DNA of 64,000 nucleotides from Streptococcus mitis (GCF_001579045.1 NZ_KQ970263.1:294424-358423); one strand, 5' to 3'; shown: positions 1 through 9,535, numbered from the stretch's first letter. Numbers and translations are program-made. Notes: a model not told the origin generated them from the letters alone.

Positions 1-83
1 CCGTTACCTGATGAAGTACCACGACCAACGCGGTTACGTACTTTACGAGAACCTTCTGCAGGTTTCAATTCATGAAGTTTCAT
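1..83 (-). CDS. rplO: Ribosomal protein L15, N-terminal part
   Basis: Partial gene: only the first 27 codons are in the window and the rest lies beyond base 1. The reading [20 protein letters not shown] followed by the Gly/Arg-rich start is the conserved N-terminus of bacterial L15, a 50S protein that binds 23S rRNA. A GAGGAG ribosome binding site precedes the ATG at 81-83. It follows rpmD in the usual spc-operon order, but across an unusually long gap that contains a hairpin. Confidence 0.95.
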   Translation of the reverse strand, partial: MKLHELKPAEGSRKVRNRVGRGTSSGN

Positions 84-188
84 TTTTATTTTCTCCTCTT
101 TTGTAAAATGCTAGCGCCGATAAGGGAGGAAAGGTTGTCTCCCCAATCAACTCGCCTATACGACGTCACCATAGATGACTATATCTAG

Positions 189-222
189 TTTTAGGGGATG
201 GTATACTGCACATCCCCTAAAA
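189..222 (-). other. Intercistronic hairpin rpmD-rplO
   Basis: In the gap between rpmD and rplO there is a perfect 12-bp stem (TTTTAGGGGATG at 189-200 against CATCCCCTAAAA at 211-222) with a 10-nt loop. It has no long U tract on the operon strand, so an attenuator, processing site or stability hairpin is more likely than a full terminator. It begins only a few bases after the rpmD stop codon. Confidence 0.6.
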
Positions 223-227
223 ATTCA

Positions 228-410
228 TTAGTTTACTTCTTCAACTGTTACCAAGTGAGATACTGCTGTGATCATACCACGGATAGCAGCGTTATCTTCT
301 TTAATAACAGAGCTGTTCAATTTGCCAAGTCCAAGTGCTACAACAGTTTTACGTTGTGATGGAATGCGTCCGATTGGAGACTTAGTCAAAGTAATTTTAA
401 TTTGAGCCAT
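228..410 (-). CDS. rpmD: Ribosomal protein L30
   Basis: 60 residues beginning [15 protein letters not shown], the usual length and N-terminus of bacterial L30, a small 50S protein. A longer in-frame extension exists upstream, but the ATG at 408-410 is chosen because it matches the family start and follows a GGGGATAAA ribosome binding site. It lies 13 bases after the rpsE stop. Confidence 0.96.
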   Translation of the reverse strand: MAQIKITLTKSPIGRIPSQRKTVVALGLGKLNSSVIKEDNAAIRGMITAVSHLVTVEEVN

Positions 411-423
411 TTTATCCCCTTTC

Positions 424-918
424 TTATGCCAAATCAGAAACTGAAATACCACGAAGGGCAGCAACTTCTTCAGCGCGTTTCAATTGTTTCAAACCTTCAA
501 CAGTTGCACGAACAATGTTGATTGGAGTGTTAGAACCAAGTGATTTAGATGTAATATCTGCCACACCTGCCAATTCCACAACGGCACGAACTGCACCACC
601 AGCGGCAACTCCAGAACCTTCTACAGCAGGTTTCAACAATACTTTAGCTCCACCGAATTCTGAAAGAACTTCGTGTGGAATTGTTGTTCCAACCATAGGA
701 ACTTCGATCAAGTTTTTCTTAGCATCATCTACTGCTTTACGGATTGCTTCTGGAACTTCTTGAGCTTTACCAGTACCAAATCCTACGCGACCGTTGTGGT
801 CACCAACAACAACAAGAGCTGCGAAACGAAGACGACGTCCACCTTTAACAACTTTTGTAACACGGTTGACAGCAACTACGCGTTCTTCTAATTCAACTGC
901 ATTGTCTTTAAATGCCAT
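424..918 (-). CDS. rpsE: Ribosomal protein S5
   Basis: 164 residues. The N-terminal half carries the S5 double-stranded-RNA-binding fold ([18 protein letters not shown]) and the C-terminal half the S5 C-terminal domain. S5 is a 30S protein near the decoding centre that affects translational accuracy. It sits between rplR and rpmD as in the standard spc operon, with an AGGAGGACA site ahead of the ATG. Confidence 0.97.
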   Translation of the reverse strand: MAFKDNAVELEERVVAVNRVTKVVKGGRRLRFAALVVVGDHNGRVGFGTGKAQEVPEAIRKAVDDAKKNLIEVPMVGTTIPHEVLSEFGGAKVLLKPAVEGSGVAAGGAVRAVVELAGVADITSKSLGSNTPINIVRATVEGLKQLKRAEEVAALRGISVSDLA

Positions 919-935
919 TTTCTAGTGTCCTCCTA

Positions 936-1292
936 TTAGAATTTCAATCCGTTTTCACGAGCTGCATCAGCCAAAGCTTTCACACGTCCGTGATATAGAT
1001 ATCCACCGCGGTCGAACACCACTTCTGAAATACCTTTAGCGTTTGCACGTTCTGCAACGAGTTTACCGACAGCAACGGCTTGTTCAGTTTTAGTTCCTTT
1101 TGAAACTTCTTTGTCAAGAGTTGAAGCACTTGCGAGCGTTACACCCGCTACGTCATCAATCACTTGAGCGTAGATGCCTGTATTAGAACGGAATACGTTC
1201 AAACGTGGGCGATCAGCAGTTCCAGAGAGTTTTCCGCGAACGCGACGGTGGCGTTTTTGGCGGAGTTTGTTTTTATCTGGTTTTGAAATCAC
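936..1292 (-). CDS. rplR: Ribosomal protein L18
   Basis: 118 residues, a 5S rRNA-binding 50S protein. The GTG at 1290-1292 is chosen rather than the upstream ATG at 1331: the protein then begins [M][16 protein letters not shown] as in the family, and an AGAGGTG ribosome binding site sits at proper distance before the GTG. The C-terminal motif [20 protein letters not shown] is typical of L18. Confidence 0.95.
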
Positions 1293-1375
1293 AGTTTTCA
1301 CCTCTTTAGTTTTAAATCGTGTGCTATGCACAAAGTTGGGAAATAGGTTGGTGGTTGAGAATCAACCACTCAACA

Positions 1376-1912
1376 TTATTTACCTGTTTTACCTTCTTTA
1401 CGGCGAACGAATTCACCAACGTAACGGATACCTTTACCTTTATATGGTTCTGGTGAACGAAGGCTACGTACGTAAGCAGCTGTTTGACCAACTACTTCTT
1501 TTGAAATTCCGCTAACAACGATTGTTGTTGGGTTTGGAAGTTCAAAAGTAATTCCTTCTGGAGCTTCAACTTCGTCTGGATGAGATTTACCAACAGCCAA
1601 AACAAGTTTAGATCCTTGAAGTTGTGCACGGTAACCAACCCCGCGCATTTCAAGTTCTTTCTTGAATCCTTCTGATACACCAACAACCATGTTGTTCAAA
1701 AGGGCACGAGTAGTTCCGTGGATAGTTTTCATTTCTTTTGAATCGTTTGGACGGTGAAGAGTTACTTCAGTACCTTCCACACGGATTTCAATATCTTTTG
1801 AGAACTCACGAGTAAGTTCTCCTTTAGGTCCTTTTACAGTTACAACGTTGTCATTGTTAGTGAGTTCAACACCAGCAGGCAACACGATAACTTTATTACC
1901 AATACGTGACAT
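1376..1912 (-). CDS. rplF: Ribosomal protein L6
   Basis: 178 residues, the normal L6 length, with two repeated L6 folds and the conserved C-terminal signature [14 protein letters not shown]6 lies close to the sarcin-ricin region and the factor-binding site of the 50S subunit. The start is preceded by CAGGAGAAAA. The gap upstream to rpsH (1913-2099) is long for this operon and carries a structured element. Confidence 0.97.
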   Translation of the reverse strand: MSRIGNKVIVLPAGVELTNNDNVVTVKGPKGELTREFSKDIEIRVEGTEVTLHRPNDSKEMKTIHGTTRALLNNMVVGVSEGFKKELEMRGVGYRAQLQGSKLVLAVGKSHPDEVEAPEGITFELPNPTTIVVSGISKEVVGQTAAYVRSLRSPEPYKGKGIRYVGEFVRRKEGKTGK

Positions 1913-1994
1913 GTTTATTTTCTCCTGTTAAATTGTCAGGCCAGAACGGCCAGTTTTCACGGGGTTAAATCGATTTCTCGATTTGAAGGGACAT

Positions 1995-2096
1995 TTAGGT
2001 TTCAATTTCAAAGTGAATCTAGGCATCGTCTCGCAGGCATAACTTTGGGTTAGGCAAGAGACGATAACGAAGAGTCACAAAGAAATTGGGAGCTAA
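1995..2096 (-). repeat. Structured intercistronic element A (rpsH-rplF)
   Basis: A roughly 100-nt element starts 3 nt after the rpsH stop codon. The outer stem pairs the region near 2082-2096 with that near 1995-2010, and an inner 8-bp stem is ATCGTCTC/GAGACGAT. Its closest match in the window is the element at 2576-2676 in the same operon. The two copies keep the architecture while the inner stem changes by compensatory substitutions, which supports an RNA structure. It could be a degenerate pneumococcal short repeat. Confidence 0.6.
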
Positions 2097-2099
2097 ATA

Positions 2100-2498
2100 T
2101 TACCAAACGTAAGCGATAACTTCCCCACCAACATTCTTTTGGCGTGCTTCTTTATCAGTAAGCAAACCTTCAGAAGTTGAAAGGATAGCAATTCCAAGTC
2201 CGTTAAGAACTTTTGGAAGGTCTTCACGTTTTTTGTAGACACGAAGTCCTGGTTTAGAAACACGTTTCAAGTTAGTGATAACTTTTTCACCGTTTGGTCC
2301 GTATTTAAGGAATACACGGATGATGCCTTGTTTGTCATCTTCGATGATTTCAACGTTTTTTACAAAACCTTCGCGTTTAAGGATTTCAGCAATCCCTTTT
2401 TTGATGTTTGATGCAGGTACTTCAAGTACTTCGTGTTTCGCTTGGTTAGCGTTACGAATACGAGTTAGGAAGTCTGCGATTGGGTCAGTCATAACCAT
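2100..2498 (-). CDS. rpsH: Ribosomal protein S8
   Basis: 132 residues starting [20 protein letters not shown], the conserved S8 N-terminus, and ending in the [13 protein letters not shown]-terminus. S8 binds the central domain of 16S rRNA; in E. coli it is the translational repressor of the spc operon. The gene is flanked on both sides by long structured gaps, unlike most genes of this operon. Confidence 0.97.
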   Translation of the reverse strand: MVMTDPIADFLTRIRNANQAKHEVLEVPASNIKKGIAEILKREGFVKNVEIIEDDKQGIIRVFLKYGPNGEKVITNLKRVSKPGLRVYKKREDLPKVLNGLGIAILSTSEGLLTDKEARQKNVGGEVIAYVW

Positions 2499-2575
2499 TT
2501 TGTTTTTCTCCTCTTACTAGTAGTTTGCAAGTTGCACTTGCTAGTTAATGATTGAGCTAGGCTCAGAATATGTTT

Positions 2576-2676
2576 CTAGGTTTCAATTCCTAAGTGAGTC
2601 TAGGCATCTGCTTGCAGGCATAACTTGAGTTAGGCAAAAGCAGATAACGACGAATCACGACGGGATTGAAAGCTAG
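2576..2676 (-). repeat. Structured intercistronic element B (rpsN-rpsH)
   Basis: A homologue of element A that starts 2 nt after the rpsN stop codon. The outer stem pairs CTAGCTTTCAAT with ATTGAAACCTAG (12 positions, one mismatch) and the inner stem is ATCTGCTT/AAGCAGAT. Three of the eight inner base pairs differ from element A and all three keep pairing. The loop-side core GCATAACTTGAGTTAG is also present in a different repeat at 59623-59787. Confidence 0.6.
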
Positions 2677-2678
2677 AA

Positions 2679-2864
2679 TTACCAAGATGCTTTTGTTACA
2701 CCAGGAATTTGTCCTTTGTAAGCTAATTCACGGAAGCAAACACGGCAAAGTTTAAATTTGCGGTAAACTGAATGTGGACGACCACATTTTTCACAACGAG
2801 TATAAGCTTGAGTAGAGAACTTCGCTGGACGTTTGTTCTTAGCAATCATTGATTTTTTAGCCAT
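2679..2864 (-). CDS. rpsN: Ribosomal protein S14, zinc type
   Basis: 61 residues with two CxxC pairs (CEKC near residue 24 and CRVC near residue 40), so this is the short zinc-ribbon form of S14, a 30S head protein. It lies between rplE and rpsH as usual in Firmicutes and has an AGGAGGTAAATCTA site before the ATG. Some streptococci carry a second, zinc-free S14 elsewhere; that cannot be judged here. Confidence 0.96.
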
Positions 2865-2881
2865 TAGATTTACCTCCTATA

Positions 2882-3424
2882 TTATTTTGCAAAAGGCATT
2901 CCAAGGCCTGTAAGCAATGCACGTGACTCTTCGTCAGTGTTAGCAGTTGTTACGATAACGATGTCAAGACCACGAGTTTTGTCAACGTCATCGAAGTTGA
3001 TTTCTGGGAAGATCAATTGTTCTTTCACACCAAGTGTGTAGTTTCCGCGTCCGTCAAATGATTTTGTTGGAACACCGTGGAAGTCACGTACACGTGGAAG
3101 TGAAACTGAAACCAATTTATCCAAGAATTCGTACATACGTTCACCACGAAGGGTAACTTTTGCACCGATCGCAACACCTTCACGAAGACGGAAGCCGGCG
3201 ATTGATTTTTTAGCTTTAGTGATAAGTGGTTTTTGACCTGAGATAAGTGCCAATTCTTCAGCAGCTTTTTCAAGGCTTTTAGCGTTTGATACAGCTTCAC
3301 CAACACCCATGTTCAAAACGATCTTATCTACTTTAGGCACAGCCATCACTGATGAGTAGTTGAATTGTTCTGTCAAAGCAGGAACTACTTCATTAAGATA
3401 TTTTTCTTTTAAACGATTTGCCAT
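2882..3424 (-). CDS. rplE: Ribosomal protein L5
   Basis: 180 residues with the L5 signature (VLNMGVGEA near residue 40, then [15 protein letters not shown] at the C-terminus). L5 binds 5S rRNA and contacts the P-site tRNA in the central protuberance. Start ATG at 3422-3424 after an AGGAGAAG site; 23 bases separate it from rplX. Confidence 0.97.
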   Translation of the reverse strand: MANRLKEKYLNEVVPALTEQFNYSSVMAVPKVDKIVLNMGVGEAVSNAKSLEKAAEELALISGQKPLITKAKKSIAGFRLREGVAIGAKVTLRGERMYEFLDKLVSVSLPRVRDFHGVPTKSFDGRGNYTLGVKEQLIFPEINFDDVDKTRGLDIVIVTTANTDEESRALLTGLGMPFAK

Positions 3425-3447
3425 TATACTTCTCCTTTCCTTCGTGA

Positions 3448-3753
3448 TTAATCAAGCACTTCGCCTGATTTTTTGTTGTAGCGAACTTTTTTACCGTCTA
3501 CAAATTTGTAACCAACACGACCAGCCACACCATTTTTGTCCAAAACTTGAACGTTTGATACGTGGATAGCTGCTTCTTTCTCGATGATACCACCTTGAGG
3601 AAGCTCGTTAGTTGGACGTTGGTGTTTCTTAACGATGTTAACACCTTCAACGATAACTTTGTTTACTTTTGGAAGGGCAGTAAGGACAACAGCTTCTGTT
3701 CCCTTATCTTTACCAGCGATTACGCGAACTTTGTCGCCTTTTTTTACAAACAT
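3448..3753 (-). CDS. rplX: Ribosomal protein L24
   Basis: 101 residues beginning with the KOW motif ([20 protein letters not shown]), the hallmark of L24, a protein that starts assembly of the 50S subunit and lies near the exit tunnel. It follows rplN after a gap with two small hairpins and has a strong AAGGAGAAAC site. Confidence 0.96.
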
Positions 3754-3778
3754 TAGGTTTCTCCTTGATTTTTCTTAC

Positions 3779-3811
3779 GCCCATAAGGGCACCCTGGAGG
3801 TAAATCCAGGG
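3779..3811 (-). other. Paired hairpins rplN-rplX
   Basis: Two adjacent small hairpins lie in the 78-nt gap between rplN and rplX: GCCC-4 nt-GGGC (3779-3790) and CCCTGGA-6 nt-TCCAGGG (3792-3811). Neither is followed by a U tract. They may set relative message stability or be a protein-binding site; this is inference. Confidence 0.45.
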
Positions 3812-3831
3812 GACTAGTTTGTTTCTAAAAA

Positions 3832-4200
3832 TTAAAGTACTTCTGGAGCAAGTGACACAATCTTCATGAAGCCACCTTCACGCAATTCACGTGCAACTGG
3901 GCCAAAGATACGTGTTCCGCGAGGAGTTTTGTCTTCACGGATGATAACTGCTGCATTTTCGTCAAATTTGATGTATGAACCATCAGCACGACGAGCACCT
4001 GATTTAGTACGAACGATAACTGCTTTAACAACGTCACCTTTTTTAACCGCACCACCAGGAGTAGCTTGTTTTACAGATGCCACGATAACATCACCGATGT
4101 TTGCAAATTTACGTCCTGAACCACCAAGAACTTTGATAGTCAAGATTTCGCGAGCACCGCTGTTGTCTGCGACTTTCAAACGAGTTTCTGTTTGAATCAT
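3832..4200 (-). CDS. rplN: Ribosomal protein L14
   Basis: 122 residues, beginning [19 protein letters not shown] as L14 does, with the central [12 protein letters not shown] segment. L14 forms part of the intersubunit bridge region of the 50S and is the binding site of ribosome silencing factors. Start ATG at 4198-4200 after AAAGGAGAAAAC. Confidence 0.97.
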   Translation of the reverse strand: MIQTETRLKVADNSGAREILTIKVLGGSGRKFANIGDVIVASVKQATPGGAVKKGDVVKAVIVRTKSGARRADGSYIKFDENAAVIIREDKTPRGTRIFGPVARELREGGFMKIVSLAPEVL

Positions 4201-4225
4201 TTCAGTTTTCTCCTTTCAGGTTTGA

Positions 4226-4486
4226 TTAGATGATGACCGCTTCTTCAACAACTTCTACAAGACGGAAACGTTTTGTAGCTGAAAGCGGGCGAGTTTCCAT
4301 GATACGTACGATATCGCCTTCTTTGGCAACATTGTTTTCATCATGAGCTTTGTATTTTTTAGAGTAGTTAATACGTTTACCATAGACTGGGTGGTTACGT
4401 TTTGTTTCAACTACAACTGTGATTGTCTTGTCCATTTTGTCAGATACAACACGTCCAACAAGAACTTTACGATTATTGCGTTCCAT
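4226..4486 (-). CDS. rpsQ: Ribosomal protein S17
   Basis: 86 residues with the S17 OB-fold signature [17 protein letters not shown] and the later [20 protein letters not shown]17 binds the 5' domain of 16S rRNA early in 30S assembly. It follows rpmC with 24 bases between them and has an AAGGAGAAATTTCA site. Confidence 0.97.
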
Positions 4487-4510
4487 TGAAATTTCTCCTT
4501 CCCTAGTCTA

Positions 4511-4717
4511 TTATTTCGCTTCAGATTGAACTGTTTTGATACGAGCGATTTGTTTTTTAACTTCTTTCAAGCGAGCTGTTTGTTCCAATTGACCAGTAGC
4601 AGCTTGGAAACGAAGTTCAAACAATTCTTTTTTCAATTCGTTTTCGCGCTTCGCGAGTTCTTCTTGAGAAAGACCACGAAGTTCTTTAACAAATTCTTTT
4701 ACTTCATTAAGTTTCAT
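4511..4717 (-). CDS. rpmC: Ribosomal protein L29
   Basis: 68 residues, almost wholly helical, with the L29 start [20 protein letters not shown] and the conserved [15 protein letters not shown] segment. L29 lies next to L23 at the exit tunnel. It begins 9 bases after the rplP stop codon, suggesting translational coupling. Confidence 0.96.
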
Positions 4718-4726
4718 GCCTTCTCC

Positions 4727-5140
4727 TTATTCTGCTTCACGTTTTACGAATTTACATTTAACTGGCAATTTGTGGCTAGCAAGACGAAGCGCTTCGCGAG
4801 CGATCTCTTCAGATACACCAGCTATTTCGAACATCACTTTACCACGTTTAACTGGTGCTACCCAACCTTCAGGTGCCCCTTTACCAGATCCCATACGCAC
4901 ACCGATAGCTTTAGCAGTGTATGATTTGTGTGGGAAGATTTTAATCCAAACTTTACCACCACGTTTCATGTAACGAGTCATGGCGATACGAGCAGCTTCG
5001 ATTTGGCGGTTAGTGATCCAGTGGCTAGTTGTAGCTTGAAGACCGTATTCACCGAATGCTACTTCTTTTCCACCTTTTGCTTCACCGCGCATTTTTCCAC
5101 GGAATTCACGACGGTGTTTAACACGTTTAGGTACTAACAT
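4727..5140 (-). CDS. rplP: Ribosomal protein L16
   Basis: 137 residues with [17 protein letters not shown] at the start and the family's GRVWIKI-type segment ([14 protein letters not shown]). L16 is a late-assembling 50S protein that helps place A-site tRNA. It begins 3 bases after the rpsC stop codon and has an AGGAGGTAAATAACC site overlapping the end of rpsC. Confidence 0.97.
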   Translation of the reverse strand: MLVPKRVKHRREFRGKMRGEAKGGKEVAFGEYGLQATTSHWITNRQIEAARIAMTRYMKRGGKVWIKIFPHKSYTAKAIGVRMGSGKGAPEGWVAPVKRGKVMFEIAGVSEEIAREALRLASHKLPVKCKFVKREAE

Positions 5141-5143
5141 TGG

Positions 5144-5797
5144 TTATTTACCTCCTTTAGTGTTTTTGCGAGCTGGAAGAACTTCACCACGATAGATCCA
5201 TACTTTAACACCAAGTTTACCGTATGTAGTATCTGCTTCTTCCCAAGCGTAATCGATATCTGCACGAAGTGTGTGAAGTGGAACAGTTCCTTCAGAGTAT
5301 CCTTCAGCACGGGCGATATCTGCACCGTTCAAACGACCTGATACTTGAGTTTTAATTCCTTTAGCTCCAGCACGCATTGCACGTTGGATTGCTTGTTTTT
5401 GTGCACGACGGAAAGCAACACGTTGCTCCAATTGACGAGCAATTCCTTCACCTACAAGGTGAGCATCCAAATCAGGTTGTTTGATTTCGATGATGTTGAT
5501 GTGTACTTGTTTTCCAGTCAATTTGTTAAGTTTTGCACGGAGTGCATCAACGTTAGCACCACCTTTACCGATAACCATACCTGGTTTAGCAGTGTGAAGT
5601 GAAACGTTAACTTTGTTTACTGCGCGTTCAATTTCGATAGTTGAAACTGCTGCGTCAGCAAGTTCTTTTTGAACGAATTTACGGATTGCAAGATCTTCAT
5701 GAAGGTAATCCGCGTATTCTTTTTCAGCATACCATTTGGCATCCCAATCACGGATGATGCCGACACGCATACCAATTGGATGTACTTTTTGACCCAC
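5144..5797 (-). CDS. rpsC: Ribosomal protein S3
   Basis: 217 residues. N-terminal part [18 protein letters not shown], a type II KH domain with GKGG ([14 protein letters not shown]) near residue 75-90, and the S3 C-terminal domain. S3 lies at the mRNA entry channel and contributes to helicase activity of the ribosome. It is 12 bases downstream of rplV, after an AAGGAGGTAAAATC site. Confidence 0.97.
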
Positions 5798-5809
5798 GAT
5801 TTTACCTCC

Positions 5810-6154
5810 TTATTTTTCTGCAACAGCTACAGTGATGTGAGCTGTACGTTTGTTGATTGGTGAAGCTGAACCTTTCGCACGTGGACGGAAACGTTTCATA
5901 GTTGGTCCTTCGTTTGCAAATGCTTCAGATACTACCAAGTTAGCTTTATCCAAACCAAAGTTGTTTTCAGCGTTAGCTACAGCTGAGTTCAAAACTTTCA
6001 AGATGATTTCAGCAGCTTTGTTTGGAGTGAATGTCAAGATTGCGATTGCATCGGCTACGCTTTTACCACGGATGTTATCAAGAACAAGACGTGATTTACG
6101 AGGTGAAACACGTACTGTACGAGCCATTGCTTTAGCTGAAGTAATTTCTGCCAT
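5810..6154 (-). CDS. rplV: Ribosomal protein L22
   Basis: 114 residues. The conserved [19 protein letters not shown] near residue 15-35 and the C-terminal beta-hairpin region ([15 protein letters not shown]) identify L22, which lines the exit tunnel and is a site of macrolide-resistance mutations; no insertion or deletion in the hairpin is obvious. Spacing to rpsS is 11 bases. Confidence 0.97.
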   Translation of the reverse strand: MAEITSAKAMARTVRVSPRKSRLVLDNIRGKSVADAIAILTFTPNKAAEIILKVLNSAVANAENNFGLDKANLVVSEAFANEGPTMKRFRPRAKGSASPINKRTAHITVAVAEK

Positions 6155-6165
6155 TTATGTTCTCC

Positions 6166-6447
6166 TTATTTTCTACGTGTTTTCTTGTCGTCTGCAGCGT
6201 GACCTTTGTAAGTACGAGTTGGTGCAAATTCACCAAGTTTGTGACCTACCATGTCTTCTTGGATGTAAACAGGTACGTGTTTACGTCCGTCATAAACTGC
6301 GATAGTGTAACCAATGAAACTTGGGAAGATCGTTGAACGACGTGACCAAGTTTTAATAACTTTTTTCTTTTCGTCGTTAGCTTGAGCTTCAACTTTTTTC
6401 ATCAAATGCTCATCGACGAAAGGTCCTTTTTTAAGACTGCGTCCCAT
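6166..6447 (-). CDS. rpsS: Ribosomal protein S19
   Basis: 93 residues from the ATG at 6445-6447, giving [20 protein letters not shown], the normal S19 start, after AAAGGAGAAAATATAAAA. A 16-codon upstream extension is open but has no family support. S19 sits in the 30S head and binds the 16S 3' major domain with S13. Confidence 0.96.
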
Positions 6448-6487
6448 TTTTATATTTTCTCCTTTAAATGTTGTACCACAGCGGCTT

Positions 6488-6544
6488 GCGCTCACATGGA
6501 GCGCTACCGAGCTGGCGGATTTACTAGTTGCTTAAGCGACTAGT
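6488..6544 (-). other. Intercistronic hairpins rplB-rpsS
   Basis: Two palindromic stems lie in the rplB-rpsS gap: ACTAGT(T)GCTTAAGC(G)ACTAGT at 6523-6544, just after the rplB stop, and GCGCTC-5 nt-GAGCGC at 6488-6504. Neither has a terminator U tract. They resemble the other intercistronic stems of this operon in position (right after a stop codon). Confidence 0.45.
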
Positions 6545-6550
6545 TTAATA

Positions 6551-7384
6551 TTATTTCTCGTTGCGACGACGAACGATAAGTTTGTCAGATTTCGCTTTCT
6601 TGTTACGAGTTTTAAGACCAAGAGCAGGTTTGCCCCATGGAGTAGATGGTGCCTTACGACCAACTGGTGCTTTACCTTCACCACCACCGTGTGGGTGATC
6701 GTTAGGGTTCATTACAGAACCACGAACTGTTGGGCGGATACCTTTCCAACGGCTACGTCCTGCTTTACCAAGGTTTACAAGTCCATGTTGTTCGTTTCCG
6801 ACAACACCAACTGTAGCACGGCAAGTTCCAAGAATCATACGAACTTCACCTGATTGAAGACGAACAAGAACGTATTTACCTTCTTGACCCAATACTTGAG
6901 CAGATGCTCCAGCAGCACGTACCAATTCACCACCACGACCTGGTTTCAACTCGATGTTGTGGATCAAAGTACCAACTGGGATGTTAGCAAGTGGAAGAGC
7001 GTTTCCGACTTTGATATCTGCTTCTGGACCTGAAACGATACGTTGACCTACTTCAAGACCTTTTGGAGCGATGATGTATGCTTTCACACCGTCAGTGTAG
7101 TGTACAAGAGCGATGTTTGCAGAACGGTTTGGATCGTACTCGATTGTTTTAACAACTGCTTCAACGTTGTCTTTGTTACGTTTGAAGTCAACCAAACGGT
7201 AGAAACGTTTGTGTCCACCACCTTGGTGACGAACTGTGATACGACCGTTGTTGTTACGACCAGCCTTGCTCTTCAATGCAACAAGCAATGATTTTTCAGG
7301 AGTGCTTGTTGTGATTTCAGCGAAATCCAAAGAAGTCATATTACGGCGACCGTTTGATGTTGGTTTATAAACACGAATTCCCAC
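6551..7384 (-). CDS. rplB: Ribosomal protein L2
   Basis: 277 residues, full length. Conserved segments include [14 protein letters not shown] at the start, the SH3-like middle and the C-terminal [14 protein letters not shown] motif with the histidine region next to the peptidyl transferase centre. Start at 7384 after AAGGAGGAAATATCGTG; 17 bases after the rplW stop. Confidence 0.97.
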   Translation of the reverse strand: MGIRVYKPTSNGRRNMTSLDFAEITTSTPEKSLLVALKSKAGRNNNGRITVRHQGGGHKRFYRLVDFKRNKDNVEAVVKTIEYDPNRSANIALVHYTDGVKAYIIAPKGLEVGQRIVSGPEADIKVGNALPLANIPVGTLIHNIELKPGRGGELVRAAGASAQVLGQEGKYVLVRLQSGEVRMILGTCRATVGVVGNEQHGLVNLGKAGRSRWKGIRPTVRGSVMNPNDHPHGGGEGKAPVGRKAPSTPWGKPALGLKTRNKKAKSDKLIVRRRNEK

Positions 7385-7401
7385 GATATTTCCTCCTTAG
7401 A

Positions 7402-7698
7402 TTATTCAGCTTCAGCAGCAAACAACTCGATTGCTTTAGAATCAGCTGTAAGTGTGATGATAGCTTTTTTAGTTTTGTTAGTAAAACCAGTGTAACGTCC
7501 AACACGTTTAGCTTTTGGTTTTACGTTGATTGTGTTAACATTAGCAACTTTAACACCTTCGAAAGCAGCTTCAACAGCTTGCTTGATCAAAAGTTTGTGT
7601 GCACGAGTGTCAACTTCAAATACATATTTTCCTGCTTCAAGTTGAGCCATTGAGCTTTCAGTGATGACAGGTTTTTTGATAACATCATACAAATTCAT
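7402..7698 (-). CDS. rplW: Ribosomal protein L23
   Basis: 98 residues with the L23 start [16 protein letters not shown] and the [12 protein letters not shown] loop. L23 is the exit-tunnel docking site for SRP and trigger factor. Its start codon overlaps the rplD stop by one base (TAATG), so the two are translationally coupled. Confidence 0.97.
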
Positions 7699-8321
7699 TA
7701 TGCAAGAACCTCCTCGATTTTAGAGATAGCTGCTTGAGTAACAAGAAGTTTGTCACTATTTGCGATGTCAAGAACACTTGCAGTTGTAGCAGTCGCAACT
7801 TTCACGTTTGGAAGGTTACGAGCTGAAAGAGCTGCGAATTCGTTTCCTTCTTCAAGAATAACAAGGACTTTAGAATCGATGCTCAAAGCTGCAAGAACTT
7901 TTGCAAATTCAGCAGTTTTTGGAGCTGTAAATTCAAGAGAATCAACGGCTACAAATTTATTTTCAGCAACTTTTTCTGAGTAAACAGATTTAAGCGCAAG
8001 GCGACGAACTTTTTGAGGAAGTTTGTACGCATAGCTACGTGGAGTTGGTCCGAAGACGATTCCACCACCACGCCATTGTGGAGAGCGGATAGAACCTTGA
8101 CGAGCACGTCCAGTTCCTTTTTGACGCCATGGTTTGCGTCCGCCACCTGAAACAGCTGAGCGGTTTTTAACTGCGTGAGTTCCTTGACGAAGGCTAGCAC
8201 GTTGGCTGATAATCACATCAAACACAACAGATTGGTTTGGTTCGATACCAAAGATTGCATCGTTAAGAACAACTTCGCCCGCTTGTTTACCAGTTTGGTC
8301 GAATAATGTTACATTTGCCAT
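7698..8321 (-). CDS. rplD: Ribosomal protein L4
   Basis: 207 residues. The conserved tunnel loop [20 protein letters not shown] near residue 52-72 and [15 protein letters not shown] identify L4. In E. coli L4 is the autogenous repressor of the S10 operon; whether it acts on the leader at 9363-9492 here is untested. Confidence 0.97.
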
Positions 8322-8345
8322 TTTGACTGTATTCCCCTTTCCTTA

Positions 8346-8972
8346 TTATTTACCAGCTTTAACTGCTGACTTGATAGTGATAAGAGATTTCTTAGCACCT
8401 GGTACGTTACCTTTGATAAGGATAACGTTCTTTTCTGGAACAACTTGTACAACTTCAAGGTTTTGAATTGTTACGCGGTCACCACCCATACGTCCTGCAA
8501 GGTTTTTACCTTTGAATACGCGGTTAGGTGCAACAGGTCCCATAGAACCTGGACGACGGTGGTAACGAGAACCGTGAGCCATTGGTCCACGTGATTGTCC
8601 GTGGCGTTTGATAACACCTTGGAAACCTTTACCTTTAGAAGTACCAGTTACGTCAACAACGTCTCCAGCTGCGAATGTTTCAACTGTGATTTCAGCACCA
8701 ACTTCCAAGCCTTCAACGTTTTTGAATTCACGAATGAAGCGCTTAGGAGCCGTGTTAGCTTTCGCTACATGTCCTTTAGCAGGTTTGTTGCTCAATACTT
8801 CGCGTTTGTCATCGAAACCAACTTGGATAGCGTTGTATCCGTCTGTTTCAACAGTTTTAACTTGAAGAACAACGTTTGGAGTTGCTTCAATAACTGTTAC
8901 AGGGATCAATTCGCCAGCTTCAGTGAAGATTTGAGTCATTCCCACTTTTTTCCCTAAGATTCCTTTTGTCAT
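8346..8972 (-). CDS. rplC: Ribosomal protein L3
   Basis: 208 residues with [16 protein letters not shown] at the start and the loop containing the peptidyl-transferase-facing segment ([14 protein letters not shown]-like, here [14 protein letters not shown]) near residue 135. L3 starts 50S assembly. The rpsJ-rplC gap (8973-9053) holds only a weak GAGC/GCTC stem. Confidence 0.97.
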
Positions 8973-9053
8973 GAGAAAATAGTTCCTTTTCTATATTTTT
9001 TATTCAAAAAGTTTTTAACGAGCGTTTTTCATGCTCAAATATCAAGCTTTAGA

Positions 9054-9362
9054 TTAAAGTTTGATTTCTACGTTTACACCACTTGGAAGATCCAATTTCA
9101 TCAAAGCATCAACTGTTTTTTGAGTTGGGTTGACGATATCGATCAAACGTTTGTGTGTACGCATTTCAAATTGTTCGCGAGAGTCTTTGTATTTGTGAGT
9201 CGCACGAATGATTGTGTAGAGGCTACGTTCAGTTGGAAGTGGGATTGGACCCGCAACTTGTGCACCTGTACGAGTAGCTGATTCTACGATTTTTGCAGCC
9301 GCTGTGTCAAGCGTACGGTGTTCGTAAGCTTTCAAACGGATACGGATTTTTTTGTTTGCCAT
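9054..9362 (-). CDS. rpsJ: Ribosomal protein S10
   Basis: 102 residues, [19 protein letters not shown] at the start and [18 protein letters not shown] near the C-terminus. S10 is both a 30S head protein and the NusE antitermination partner of NusB/NusG. It is the first gene of the S10-spc operon and is preceded by AAAGGAGAAAAAG. Confidence 0.97.
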
Positions 9363-9492
9363 CTTTTTCTCCTTTTCGTCTATTTAAGATAATAGGCTAG
9401 CTCCACAAGAAAACCGACGCGGTGTTGCGTGGCAATGCAACCGAGCGTGTCGCAACCTCTTGCATCAAAGCTAAAGCTGTAATTTACAGCAC
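9363..9492 (-). promoter_or_regulatory. S10 operon 5' leader
   Basis: About 130 nt of untranslated leader follows the mapped promoter. It has a short GCTGTAA/TTACAGC hairpin at the 5' end (about 9475-9489) and then a long irregular GC-rich hairpin (about 9415-9455) built from complementary GGTTGC and GCAAC segments. In other bacteria such leaders are bound by L4 for autogenous control; that function is inferred here from position alone. Confidence 0.5.
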
Positions 9493-9498
9493 CATAAT

Positions 9499-9527
9499 AG
9501 AATAACACAAAGCCCCTGCGATTGCAA
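9499..9527 (-). promoter_or_regulatory. S10 operon promoter
   Basis: On the minus strand: -35 TTGCAA (9522-9527), 17-bp spacer, -10 TATTCT (9499-9504). The predicted start is near 9492. The -35 hexamer lies inside the hairpin of the terminator-like inverted repeat at 9508-9535. Confidence 0.75.
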
Positions 9528-9535
9528 GGGATTTG
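9508..9535 (-). terminator. Terminator-like hairpin of nrd operon
   Basis: An inverted repeat of 12 paired positions with one mismatch (CAAA.CCCTTGC / GCAGGGG.TTTG on the minus strand, loop AATC) followed by TGTTATTCTATT. It lies about 60 nt past the end of the kinase-like gene and overlaps the S10 promoter. The U tract is weak, so termination may be incomplete. Confidence 0.5.

Noticed and set aside
515-8957. Many open frames on the plus strand opposite the ribosomal genes
   Set aside because: They are antisense shadows of well-defined ribosomal protein genes and lack start signals.
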